From NCBI RefSeq assembly GCF_042680125.1, contig NZ_JBHTNY010000024.1: a DNA stretch of 64,000 nucleotides; one strand, written 5' to 3'. The position numbers and the translations under genes are program-made. The notes under the pieces were generated by a model. The model was given only the letters and a program-made list of their open reading frames with translations. It was not told where the DNA came from and did no database searches. The DNA comes from Robinsoniella peoriensis. GTDB taxonomy: Bacteria; Bacillota; Clostridia; Lachnospirales; Lachnospiraceae. Shown piece by piece: positions 18,236 to 25,619 of the stretch. How positions within the stretch are numbered: position 1 is the stretch's first letter; every line of letters starts with the position of its first letter.

Positions 18236-19466
18236 ATGATCTCCTTACCTGCTCGTAGTACTGTACCAATTTCTTCAGATACTGGTCTGCATCGAAATCT
18301 CTCTTTGCATTCGCCACTGCTTTTTCCCCCATGATCCGGTAATCTTCCCGGGAAAGCCCTGCCATCTTCTTCATACATTCCGCCAGACTTGCAGTGTCTT
18401 TGGGTCTGGCAATGTATCCGGTTTCCCCATTCTCTACAATCTCCGGCAGACCGCCGTTGCTGCTGACAATTACCGGTTTCCCCTGTGCCATTGCTTCCAT
18501 AATGGTATATGGACCATTTTCATACCATTCCGAAGGAAGAACGATGCATTTTGCTCTCTGTACGATACGCTGCAGCACCTCCCCGGACAGAAACCCCATC
18601 AGCCTGATTCTTTCTTTTAAATGATGACAGCTGATATACTGCTGAATTTCGTCTTCTAAATCTCCGCTTCCGGCAAGATACAGCGGATTTTCCAGACCGG
18701 ATTCCTGATAGGCTTTTAACATTGTCATGATTCCTTTTTCTTTGCTAAGCCTTCCGAAATAGAGAAAATAAGAGTCATTTTCCTGCACAGCCTGGTATAC
18801 GCTTTTGGCAGGAAGGAAATTTTTCATATGTATTACCGGGGAAGCGGTAATGGCAGCTTCTTCGATCTTGCGTTTATAAAAAGCAGAGGGTGTTATAAAC
18901 AGATCAATTTTCTGATACGTCTTTTTCCATTTATAAAGGTACGCTTCTGCTGCAGACAAGAGACTTTTCACGCTGGAATCCTTTACGCACTGATTGCGGA
19001 AACATGCACCATAATGTCCGCTTTTGCATGCTTCACAGATATTTCCGTGGGTCAGCATCATGTAATTGGGGCAGATACAATTCAGGTCATGGGCGGTATA
19101 GACGATGGGGATATGATATTTTGTCACAGCATCAATTATTGAATGGGTCAGCTGCCTTTGAAACAGATTCAGGTGAACCACATCCGGCTTCTCTTTTTGA
19201 ATCAGAGCACTGATTTTCTTTTTTGCCTCTCTGGAATATAATATTTTCATTCCGGTTTGAAGCATGCGGATCTTGTCCATTTTGCCGTTAAAATCCACAT
19301 GTTCAGTAAAATACCCTTCCTGCCCGCAAGGGAAATTCCGGTCATCTTTCATGGAAAAATAAATAACCTCATGACCTTTTTCTTTGAGCAGTTCACCCAG
19401 TCCAAAATAATACGTTTCCGATCCGCCCTTAATATAATGAAATTTGTTAACCAGCAATATTTTCAT
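18204..19466 (-). CDS. Glycosyltransferase family 4
   Basis: 420 residues from the ATG at 19466. An in-frame ATG at 19511 would add 15 residues and overlap the upstream gene by 38 bases. The EPS2 copy starts at the equivalent of 19466, so I use that. Motifs are 'KFHYIKGGSETYYFGL' (acceptor domain), 'YFGRLSKEKGI', 'LAGSGDLED', 'IVLPSEWYENGPYTIMEAMAQGKPV' and 'GETGYIARP'. A cysteine-rich stretch (residues about 136-165, 'CICPNYM', 'CEACKSGHYGACFRNQC') is unusual and could bind a metal. It acts on the cytoplasmic side in repeat-unit assembly. Confidence 0.92.
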   Translation of the reverse strand: MKILLVNKFHYIKGGSETYYFGLGELLKEKGHEVIYFSMKDDRNFPCGQEGYFTEHVDFNGKMDKIRMLQTGMKILYSREAKKKISALIQKEKPDVVHLNLFQRQLTHSIIDAVTKYHIPIVYTAHDLNCICPNYMMLTHGNICEACKSGHYGACFRNQCVKDSSVKSLLSAAEAYLYKWKKTYQKIDLFITPSAFYKRKIEEAAITASPVIHMKNFLPAKSVYQAVQENDSYFLYFGRLSKEKGIMTMLKAYQESGLENPLYLAGSGDLEDEIQQYISCHHLKERIRLMGFLSGEVLQRIVQRAKCIVLPSEWYENGPYTIMEAMAQGKPVIVSSNGGLPEIVENGETGYIARPKDTASLAECMKKMAGLSREDYRIMGEKAVANAKRDFDADQYLKKLVQYYEQVRRSYGKNRSSNIT

Positions 19467-19473
19467 ATTCGTG

Positions 19474-20700
19474 TTATCTCCTCTCATTTTTTCCAAGGAA
19501 CAGTTTCTCATATTGATCTACAATATATCCCCAGTTGTACCAGTCTGATATTCTCTTTTTTGCCGTTTTTCCCATGTCTGCAATCTGAGCAGGTGACATT
19601 TGATCTGCCTCATTAATTAAACGCGCAAGATTTCCGTCCTTTTTATTCCAGTATAATGCGCCGTCCTCTCCCACTTCCCGGTTAAATCCCACGTCCAGCA
19701 GAAGATTCAGATCCGTTGCACTGAGGGCTTCCAGCAGACTTGGATTCGTTCCTCCTACTTCATGACCGTGAAAATATCCATACGCATCTTCACGTATTTT
19801 CTTTAAGATTTCAGAATCATACATTGTGCCTGCAAATTTAATTCTGGGATCTTTTGCAAATCCTGTTTTCTGCTTTAATTCCTCCAGAAATTTTTCGCTG
19901 ACATTCGTTATTAGAGCGAAATCTTTTGTTGTCCCGGACTTCATGAACTCCCGAATCATGATTTCATAATTATTCTCAGGAACAAACCTGCCAACCACCA
20001 GATAATACTCTTTTGGTCTTAATTTTTTATCCTGATACCAGTGAACCAGTTTTTCATCTGTGTCGGAAATTACAGATTTACCGGTTTCAGCACCATAGGC
20101 AATATAAGTGGTATTGGGGCTGTAAACTCTGTATTCCGAACGGATATAACTTTCGATATTTTTACTGTCACAAATTAAAAGATCCGCATACTTCACCATA
20201 CGGGATTCCGAATATTTCCAATATCTTCTGACAATTGGACTCCACTTTTTACGCAGAAATTCATGACCATCGGGATTAATATATAAAAGTCCGCCTATTT
20301 CTTCTATCTTCTTTTTATAATGCCTGATAAATATTCCGATCCTGCATGCCAATATGTAGAAAACAGGCTGCCTGACGTGGTGCTTTTTTACGTAGCGGAG
20401 CGCCCATCGCATGGCATCCGCATCATATAAGATAGCTCTTGCCGGACCTATCTTCTTCCACTTAATGGTATAACAGTCAGCACCATTATAAGAAAATTCG
20501 GCCTCCCGGGCGTTGTAATCTTCCGATTCTGCTGCACAGGCAACATGATACTCTACTTCATCTGACTTTTTAAACTTCGTCAGCTTCTCTACAAATGTTT
20601 CAAATCCGCCATATTTTGCTGGAATCCCTTTTGAACCGATGATAAATACATGCTGTACTTTTTTCTTATTCCTATTATCATTCGTAACCTTTGGTTTCAT
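19474..20700 (-). CDS. DUF1972-containing glycosyltransferase (rhamnosyltransferase-like)
   Basis: 408 residues. The N-terminal DUF1972 block reads 'VFIIGSKGIPAKYGGFETFVEKL', followed by a GT-B donor domain with 'VVGRFVPENNYEIM', 'FHGHEVGGTNPSLLEA' and 'LLDVGFNREV'. This architecture is typical of Cps2T/WchF-type beta-1,4-rhamnosyltransferases, which add the second sugar onto the primed lipid. Rhamnose specificity is known for some members but not shown here, and no dTDP-rhamnose genes are in the window. It follows the priming transferase gene, which fits a second-step role. Confidence 0.88.
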   Translation of the reverse strand: MKPKVTNDNRNKKKVQHVFIIGSKGIPAKYGGFETFVEKLTKFKKSDEVEYHVACAAESEDYNAREAEFSYNGADCYTIKWKKIGPARAILYDADAMRWALRYVKKHHVRQPVFYILACRIGIFIRHYKKKIEEIGGLLYINPDGHEFLRKKWSPIVRRYWKYSESRMVKYADLLICDSKNIESYIRSEYRVYSPNTTYIAYGAETGKSVISDTDEKLVHWYQDKKLRPKEYYLVVGRFVPENNYEIMIREFMKSGTTKDFALITNVSEKFLEELKQKTGFAKDPRIKFAGTMYDSEILKKIREDAYGYFHGHEVGGTNPSLLEALSATDLNLLLDVGFNREVGEDGALYWNKKDGNLARLINEADQMSPAQIADMGKTAKKRISDWYNWGYIVDQYEKLFLGKNERR

Positions 20701-20761
20701 CTCGTATTTTCATCTCCATTTCATAATCATTTCATCATTTAAATCCTTCGTTTTCCAATCT

Positions 20762-22186
20762 TCAGGAAGAACCTTCCCTTTTTAAAACCACCCAAACTGT
20801 TTTCAAAAGGATTTTGACATCTAAAAAAATGGACCAGTTCATGATATAACTGACATCCAGCTTGACTATTTCTTCAAAGTTTGTGATGTTGCTCCTGCCG
20901 CTTACCTGCCATAGCCCCGTAATCCCCGGCTTAATGGCTATTCTTTTTCTATGGTGGAACTGATATTTTTCCCATTCATCCAGGGTAGGAGGCCTGGTTC
21001 CAACAAGACTCATCTCACCTTTCAATACATTCCAGAACTGCGGAAGCTCATCTATGGAAGATTTTCGTATAAAGTCTCCGATCCCTTTAATAATTCTGGG
21101 ATCATTGTCCATCTTAAACATCAGCCCGTCTTCGATATTGTTTTGCTCCATCAGCTCTTTTTTTCTTTTCTCTGCATCCAGATACATGGAGCGGAATTTA
21201 TATATATGAAAACGACGTCCATTTTTTCCGATTCTTACCTGTGAAAAAAAGATCGGTCCCGGCGACTTAAAGTAGATAAGCGGTCCCACAGCCAAACCTA
21301 TTACCAGTGTCATAAAGCACCCCACCAGCCCGCCGCAGATATCCAGTAACCGCTTCCAGAACAGCTGCCCGGTTGTCACCAGATTCACGGAACTGGAAAG
21401 CACCGTATATCCCACAATGTTTTCCACAAACTGATTGGTTTTTAGTTCCGGAATATGAATTAAATTAATATGTATTGTAAGTCCCATTTCCGTACATCCA
21501 TCTATCAGCGGCTTGTAAATAGGGTCCAGCTCCGGTAATGAAAAAAATACTTCATCAATACATTCATTTTTCATATAGTCCAAAGCATTGCTGCGGTCAG
21601 CCAGTACCGGAATATCCAGAATCTTCTCTCCCCGCATGTCTTCATCCATAACAATGACACCCATAATGCAAAAGTTCCCAAAACTACGGGTTTGGAAATC
21701 CAGGATCATTTTCCTGACACTTTTTTTATCTGTTATCAGAATCAGATTTCTTTTTCCCTGGCTCACTAAAAATAAGCTTCCGCTTTTTAAAGTCTTCTTT
21801 CTGACGCATCGGAAACAAAAACTCAACAGGGTAAAGAAAGCCCACATAGTTACATAAACGGAACGCGAATACATATTCATGGTTTTTGCAAGATACAGAT
21901 ACAGCAAGAAACAAATCATCACACAGGACGTATGGTGGATCGTTTCCTTTACTTCTTTTCCAATACCTCTTTTTAAAATATCCTGATAGCTCCCAAATGC
22001 AAGAGCGATCAATCCATCAATAAAGATAAAAATGACTGACCAACCTAAATAAATATCTCTTAAGTAAAAAGTTTGAACTCCATATCTAATCATAAAGGCA
22101 ATCATTAAGGCTGCTTCCACACAAATCAGATCAATAATGATAAAATCAAGGTGTTTCATCCAATTATTTAAATTTTTCTGGTACAT
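20762..22186 (-). CDS. Priming undecaprenyl-phosphate sugar-phosphotransferase (polyprenyl glycosylphosphotransferase)
   Basis: 474 residues. Four N-terminal membrane segments, a CoA-binding-like central region, a fifth membrane segment and the catalytic C-terminal domain: 'KRLLDICGG', 'SPGPIFFSQVRIGKNGRRFHIYKFRSM', 'RKSSIDELPQFWNVLKGEMSLVGTRPP' and 'KPGITGLWQVSGRS'. This is the WbaP/CpsE-type enzyme that starts each repeat unit by moving a sugar-1-phosphate onto undecaprenyl phosphate. It is the first biosynthetic gene of EPS1, just after the HA-domain gene. EPS2 has a same-length copy, so both operons probably prime with the same sugar. Confidence 0.95.
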   Translation of the reverse strand: MYQKNLNNWMKHLDFIIIDLICVEAALMIAFMIRYGVQTFYLRDIYLGWSVIFIFIDGLIALAFGSYQDILKRGIGKEVKETIHHTSCVMICFLLYLYLAKTMNMYSRSVYVTMWAFFTLLSFCFRCVRKKTLKSGSLFLVSQGKRNLILITDKKSVRKMILDFQTRSFGNFCIMGVIVMDEDMRGEKILDIPVLADRSNALDYMKNECIDEVFFSLPELDPIYKPLIDGCTEMGLTIHINLIHIPELKTNQFVENIVGYTVLSSSVNLVTTGQLFWKRLLDICGGLVGCFMTLVIGLAVGPLIYFKSPGPIFFSQVRIGKNGRRFHIYKFRSMYLDAEKRKKELMEQNNIEDGLMFKMDNDPRIIKGIGDFIRKSSIDELPQFWNVLKGEMSLVGTRPPTLDEWEKYQFHHRKRIAIKPGITGLWQVSGRSNITNFEEIVKLDVSYIMNWSIFLDVKILLKTVWVVLKREGSS

Positions 22187-22217
22187 AATTAACTCTTTTT
22201 CTACCTTATTTTTATAT

Positions 22218-22937
22218 TTAACTGCTTTTTTGTAAAATTGTACTTTTCTCTAAATGCCTTTCACTTCGAATTCCCCAGAGCATTCCAATCTGATTCAATT
22301 TGAAGACTTCACTTTCCTCCAGTTTATTTTTCCTGGTCCCTCTGTATTTTTCCCGTTGAACATTGATCCATATTCCTAATTTATATCCGGATTCCGTTAC
22401 ATAATTAAAAGGTACTTCCAGATTCCCATAGGTCTTATAGTAGCAGCTTGCCTGCTCATACCATTCATCCCATTCCCTTCTAGTACGGATCTGCCAGTTA
22501 ATACCCAGCCGTTCTAATTTATCTGTTTCCTCCGGACGCAGTTTGTTTTGCTTGTAACGTTTCCTTTGATAACTGATCCATTCGCCCAATGGCAGATGCC
22601 TGACCATATATCCCTTTGGAATATCTATATTTTTGTACTCCTCATAATACTGGACACAATACTGATACCAGATCTCCCACTGTGTGCGTATCCCCAGCGT
22701 CCATTCCATTTCAATCTGATTCAACAGATATATTCTTCTTTCATCAATCTGGTAAACACCCTTTTCATGATACGCAGCTCTTTGCCGCTCAATCCACCGC
22801 CCAAGCAAAAGATCATTGTTTGTTCTGTATTTTACCGGTATTCTTAAGTGATGGTTTGTCTCATAATATTCCTTTGCCAGTTCATACCATACATCCCAAT
22901 CAAGGCGCGTATACTGGCGCTTACTCGTCTTGTTCAT
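22218..22937 (-). CDS. Stand-alone triple helicase-associated (HA) domain protein, first gene of EPS1
   Basis: 239 residues from the ATG at 22937, which matches the EPS2 copy. An upstream in-frame ATG at 22955 adds six residues and has an AAAGG directly against it, too close to be a normal ribosome site. The protein is three tandem units of about 65-70 residues, each with W-x2-W-Y near the start, then 'LGRWIERQR', 'LGEWISYQR' or 'LGIWINVQR', and ending in 'L-x-x-I/L-x-x-x-W'. This is the helicase-associated domain (PF03457-like), normally appended to large helicases and thought to bind nucleic acid. No helicase part is present. As the leader gene of both EPS operons it may be a regulator or antiterminator. 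That is inference from position. Confidence 0.8.
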   Translation of the reverse strand: MNKTSKRQYTRLDWDVWYELAKEYYETNHHLRIPVKYRTNNDLLLGRWIERQRAAYHEKGVYQIDERRIYLLNQIEMEWTLGIRTQWEIWYQYCVQYYEEYKNIDIPKGYMVRHLPLGEWISYQRKRYKQNKLRPEETDKLERLGINWQIRTRREWDEWYEQASCYYKTYGNLEVPFNYVTESGYKLGIWINVQREKYRGTRKNKLEESEVFKLNQIGMLWGIRSERHLEKSTILQKSS

Positions 22938-23040
22938 TTTCTTTTTTCTCTGCATCCTTTCTTTTTTAGCAACGCCTCACCATATATGTGGTACAACTTT
23001 TTACATTTCCAAGAACGCGGTTCCTTACCGTTTTCCCTAT

Positions 23041-23068
23041 TACATAATTACCATTATGTAGTATCAGA
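23041..23068. repeat. Left inverted repeat of the EPS1 switch
   Basis: Exact reverse complement of 23313-23340 over 28 bp; the match ends at both flanks. It contains an internal dyad, TACATAAT, four bases, ATTATGTA, a plausible pair of recombinase half-sites around the crossover. The same 20-bp dyad pattern recurs upstream of EPS2 at 61639-61658. Confidence 0.9.
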
Positions 23069-23154
23069 ACCAGAGAAAAGGGATCATTTTGTGTTTTATA
23101 TGCAATATGTGAAATTAATCTGAGTCAATAGGAAAATTTAAGATATGAAAAGAA

Positions 23155-23186
23155 AAGTCTTTTACAATTTTTAATGCAAAAGACTT
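23155..23186. promoter_or_regulatory. Conserved dyad inside the switch
   Basis: AAGTCTTTT at 23155-23163 pairs perfectly with AAAAGACTT at 23178-23186, with 14 bases between. The same dyad occurs in the EPS2 switch remnant. It lies upstream of the switch promoter, not in its transcript, so it may be a protein-binding site rather than a terminator. No partner protein is identified. Confidence 0.5.
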
Positions 23187-23244
23187 GTTTGAATGTTCAA
23201 AATTAAGTAACTGATTAAAATTCGACTTTTTTTCTATTATGTAT

Positions 23245-23273
23245 TTGCATTTTTATCAAAATAGTGCTAATAT
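23245..23273 (+). promoter_or_regulatory. Switch promoter, reading away from EPS1 as assembled
   Basis: -35 TTGCAT at 23245-23250, 17-bp spacer, -10 TAATAT at 23268-23273, with an extended -10 TG at 23265-23266. An overlapping TATAAT at 23271-23276 could serve as an alternative -10. The same -35, spacer and -10 are kept in the EPS2 remnant (61843-61871), which supports function. Confidence 0.7.
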
Positions 23274-23312
23274 AATACCAATCGTAAAAAATAGTTATGT
23301 AATTTATAAATG

Positions 23313-23340
23313 TCTGATACTACATAATGGTAATTATGTA
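23313..23340. repeat. Right inverted repeat of the EPS1 switch
   Basis: Reverse complement of 23041-23068 without mismatch. The core here extends to a 9-bp dyad, CTACATAAT, GGTA, ATTATGTAG (23320-23341). It lies 11 bases from the 3' end of the recombinase gene. Confidence 0.9.
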
Positions 23341-23351
23341 GTTTTTATTTT

Positions 23352-24194
23352 CTATAGGATTAATCCCAGTTTATCAATATCTCTCTGATGTTCATACCCC
23401 GATGTCATAATGTAGATACGTGTCGTATTTATACTGCTATGACCCAGTACATCTGCTAACTTGGCAATATCTTTTTTTAATTCATAAAAGCATCTGGCAA
23501 ACAGCTTTCTCAGGTTATGAGGGAACACTTTTTCTTTTGATACACCTGCTTTTTGACATAATTTCTTCATGTCTGCCCAGATATTACTTCTATTCAGTGA
23601 TTTGCCGCCTTTCGTAATGAAAACTTCTCCGCTTTTAATCCCATATTTCTTTGAAAAAAGAATTAGTACCTTTTTTAACTTTTTCGGTATCAGGATTATT
23701 CTGGTCTTATTCTTGCTGGATACCGTAATCTCTCCCTGTTTAATGTCCTCGATCTTAAAATATTTCAATTCAGATATACGAATACCCGTTGATGCTATCG
23801 TTTGGAGTATTACAAACATTCTTTCGTTATTAATGGACTTTGCTGTATTCAGCAGGCGTATATATTCTTCTTTATTCAGTTCCTTCTCCGAAGAACGGTA
23901 TGGCTTTTTTTGTACCTTCAGCTGCTTTACACAGAAATCATTTAGCCCAAAAAACTGCAGGAACTTATTCACTGCCGCTATCATGGAATTAACACTGGTT
24001 ACTGCAAAATTATCCTTTAGATATTTCTTGTAAGCAATTACAAGGTCCTTTCTGATTTCATTTCCAGCAAGAAATACTTGAAATCTTCTGATATCCCGCA
24101 TATATTTCTGTATCGTTAATTCACTTTTTTCCTCTTTTTGTAACTGTCTTATAAAAAGTACGATCGCGTCTTCCGAAACTTTCTCTGGTTTCAT
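23352..24194 (-). CDS. Tyrosine recombinase, probable invertase of the EPS1 switch
   Basis: 280 residues. An N-terminal SAM-like core-binding domain (about residues 5-95) and a C-terminal catalytic domain. Catalytic residues can be read as R139 (STGIRISEL), a lysine near 161-163, H226 and R229 (HNLRK), H252 (LGHSS) and Y261 (TTRIYIM), so it is complete. The size and single-gene setting fit XerC/D-like or site-specific invertases rather than a large phage integrase. It lies directly beside the 300-bp segment with 28-bp inverted repeats, which is its most likely substrate. The switch promoter in its present orientation would make RNA antisense to this gene. Confidence 0.93.
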   Translation of the reverse strand: MKPEKVSEDAIVLFIRQLQKEEKSELTIQKYMRDIRRFQVFLAGNEIRKDLVIAYKKYLKDNFAVTSVNSMIAAVNKFLQFFGLNDFCVKQLKVQKKPYRSSEKELNKEEYIRLLNTAKSINNERMFVILQTIASTGIRISELKYFKIEDIKQGEITVSSKNKTRIILIPKKLKKVLILFSKKYGIKSGEVFITKGGKSLNRSNIWADMKKLCQKAGVSKEKVFPHNLRKLFARCFYELKKDIAKLADVLGHSSINTTRIYIMTSGYEHQRDIDKLGLIL

Positions 24195-24292
24195 ATTTTG
24201 TCTCCTAAAAATGTCTTCCTTATATTATTTAATTCTGGTATATCTTTATTTGACTATTATCTTCAAGATAATTAATAATTATGAGGTATTTT

Positions 24293-24340
24293 TAAAAAAT
24301 AAAAAACTGTGTTAGCTAAAATATAAAAGCTTACACAGTT
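24293..24340 (-). terminator. Rho-independent terminator after the LytTR locus
   Basis: On the minus strand a 13-base stem (AACTGTGTAAGCT pairing with AGCTAACACAGTT, one mismatch) with a 10-base loop is followed by TTTTATTTTTT. It ends the regulator and kinase-remnant transcript and separates it from the recombinase gene. Confidence 0.8.
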
Positions 24341-24369
24341 CTCCCAATTAAAATAAATAATAACGCTAT

Positions 24370-24572
24370 CTAATTAGCATATTCACATTTCAATATAATA
24401 TCAATCTTAACCGGAATATCCCCGGTTGAATATCATAATCAATACTGCCATTATATTTCTTAACAAAAGCCTGAATGCTTCTGCTCCCAATACCTCGTTT
24501 AAAGTAAACATTAATCCCAAAGTCATTGAAGTGGTCATTAGAACCTTAATGAGATTGTAAAGAATGTCATCA
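24370..24572 (-). pseudogene. C-terminal remnant of a GHKL (AgrC-like) histidine kinase
   Basis: Immediately after the LytTR regulator's stop, one frame reads 'NDHFNDFGINVYFKRGIGSRS' and then 'IQAFVKKYNGSIDYDIQPG', which resembles the G-box end of GHKL kinases ('GIGL-S-I ... KYNG'). Near 24430 the likely original reading continues in another frame as 'DIPVKIDIILKCEYAN' before TAG at 24370, implying a one-base deletion. No ATP-lid or dimerisation region is present. A kinase gene normally accompanies an AgrA-type regulator, so this is probably what is left of it. A 78-residue open frame over the same stretch is a shadow. Confidence 0.5.
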
Positions 24573-25325
24573 CTAAATATTAAAATAGAAATCACTCTCC
24601 TGGGCTTCTTTGAATAAAAACTCCATATAGCTTTTTCTGGCATTTTGATAAGTTCGCGTAATTCTCAGCTCTTTTTTATTAATCAGAGTAAAACCTTTCT
24701 TTGAAATTTTATTGACAAATAACATGTTAACGATTACGGACGAGGAAACCTTAGTAAAACGGAAATCTTTTAACAGATCCTGCATTTTCTGACCAAAAGA
24801 CTCCCGAAAAATAACACTGTCAATTACTTCTCCATTCTCCAGATAATAGGATAAATAATGATAATGATACTCAATATAGATAATGGAACTCTTACTGACT
24901 GTAACCATGCCATTACTTGTTTTTATATAGACACTAGTGTTAAACCGCTCGTAACGTTTCAATACTTTCTGTAAAACCAGGTACAGTTCTTCGTATTTCA
25001 CTGGTTTTAACAAATAATAATAGGCATGTACCGTATAAGACTGAACTGCAAAATCCGGTGAATTTGACAGATAAATAATAACAGCCTGTTCATCTCTCTG
25101 CCTTATGAGCTGTCCCAGTTCTATACCATTTCTTTCCGGCATGATAATATCCATCAAATAAATTTCAAAATTCTCGTAACGAATCGCATTCAATAGACTA
25201 TTGGCAGTATGAAATACGGCAATTGAAATTTCCGTTTCTGAATATAATTTTATTATCTGCTGCACTATAACATTCAGCCGATGTAATTCTACCTCATCAT
25301 CATCACAGATAGCAATCTTAATCAT
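24573..25325 (-). CDS. LytTR-family response regulator (AgrA/ComE-type)
   Basis: 250 residues. Receiver domain at residues 1-120 with the acidic pocket 'CDDDE' (7-11), phospho-acceptor D59 in 'YLMDIIMPERNG' and K107-like lysine in 'LLKPVKYEEL'. A LytTR DNA-binding domain follows (about 140-240) with 'IIYIEYHYHYLSYYLENGE' and 'FTKVSSSVIVNM'. It binds short direct repeats in promoters and normally works with a GHKL sensor kinase, which here is only a remnant. GGGAGGG five bases before ATG is the ribosome site. It has its own promoter at 25392-25420. Targets are unknown; surface genes on either side are candidates. Confidence 0.93.
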   Translation of the reverse strand: MIKIAICDDDEVELHRLNVIVQQIIKLYSETEISIAVFHTANSLLNAIRYENFEIYLMDIIMPERNGIELGQLIRQRDEQAVIIYLSNSPDFAVQSYTVHAYYYLLKPVKYEELYLVLQKVLKRYERFNTSVYIKTSNGMVTVSKSSIIYIEYHYHYLSYYLENGEVIDSVIFRESFGQKMQDLLKDFRFTKVSSSVIVNMLFVNKISKKGFTLINKKELRITRTYQNARKSYMEFLFKEAQESDFYFNI

Positions 25326-25391
25326 TTTATCCCTCCCAAGGTGTCATAACAGGCCATAACAAATAGCAAAAAACCTAATAGCTGCAGAATA

Positions 25392-25420
25392 ATTGTATCT
25401 TAAGGTAATCCTGATGTCAA
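25392..25420 (-). promoter_or_regulatory. Sigma-A promoter of the LytTR regulator
   Basis: On the minus strand: TTGACA (25415-25420), 17-bp spacer, TACAAT (25392-25397). The expected start lies about 60 bases before the ATG at 25325. The leader holds two TGTTATG direct repeats ten bases apart, which could be an autoregulatory site. The rest of 25326-25619 shows no gene I can support. Confidence 0.8.
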
Positions 25421-25619
25421 ACAGAGATCAAATTCTTGAAATAATATTGAAACTTTCAAATTTGAAATATTCGCAAAGAGAAGCCATCAGGATCATATAC
25501 AGATTCTCCTAATGGCTGAATATATTATTTTCCTTACCTTTACACCTTTGGCAGTCATTTATTTGGGCTGATTAATGGACCGCATTAACAGAAACTACTT
25601 CATCCTGGGCTATGGTATC

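Larger units (their letters stand above)
23041..23340. other. Putative invertible promoter segment (phase switch) of EPS1
   Basis: A 300-bp stretch without genes, bounded by exact 28-bp inverted repeats. It holds a conserved 9-bp dyad and a good sigma-A-type promoter at 23245-23273. A tyrosine recombinase gene ends 11 bases beyond its right border, and the first EPS1 gene starts about 100 bases beyond its left border. This is the layout of known recombinase-driven promoter switches. In the assembled orientation the promoter reads rightward, away from EPS1 and antisense into the recombinase gene. Inversion would place it about 35 bases inside the left border, facing EPS1. I saw no convincing leftward promoter in the current orientation, so EPS1 is probably OFF as drawn. 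Confidence 0.8.

Noticed and set aside
23060..23150. Leftward promoter inside the EPS1 switch in its present orientation
   Set aside because: The best candidate (TTGACT with TATAAA) has a 22-base spacer, so it is not convincing.
23569..24033. 154-codon plus-strand open frame over the recombinase
   Set aside because: Antisense shadow of a gene whose catalytic residues are all present on the minus strand.
24407..24643. 78-codon frame as a possible small peptide or autoinducer precursor after the LytTR gene
   Set aside because: No ribosome site or AgrD-like cysteine motif. Another frame over the same bases resembles a GHKL kinase end.
25413..25511. 32-codon plus-strand frame in the gap before the LytTR gene
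   Set aside because: Overlaps the LytTR promoter, has no clear ribosome site, and codes for no recognisable peptide.
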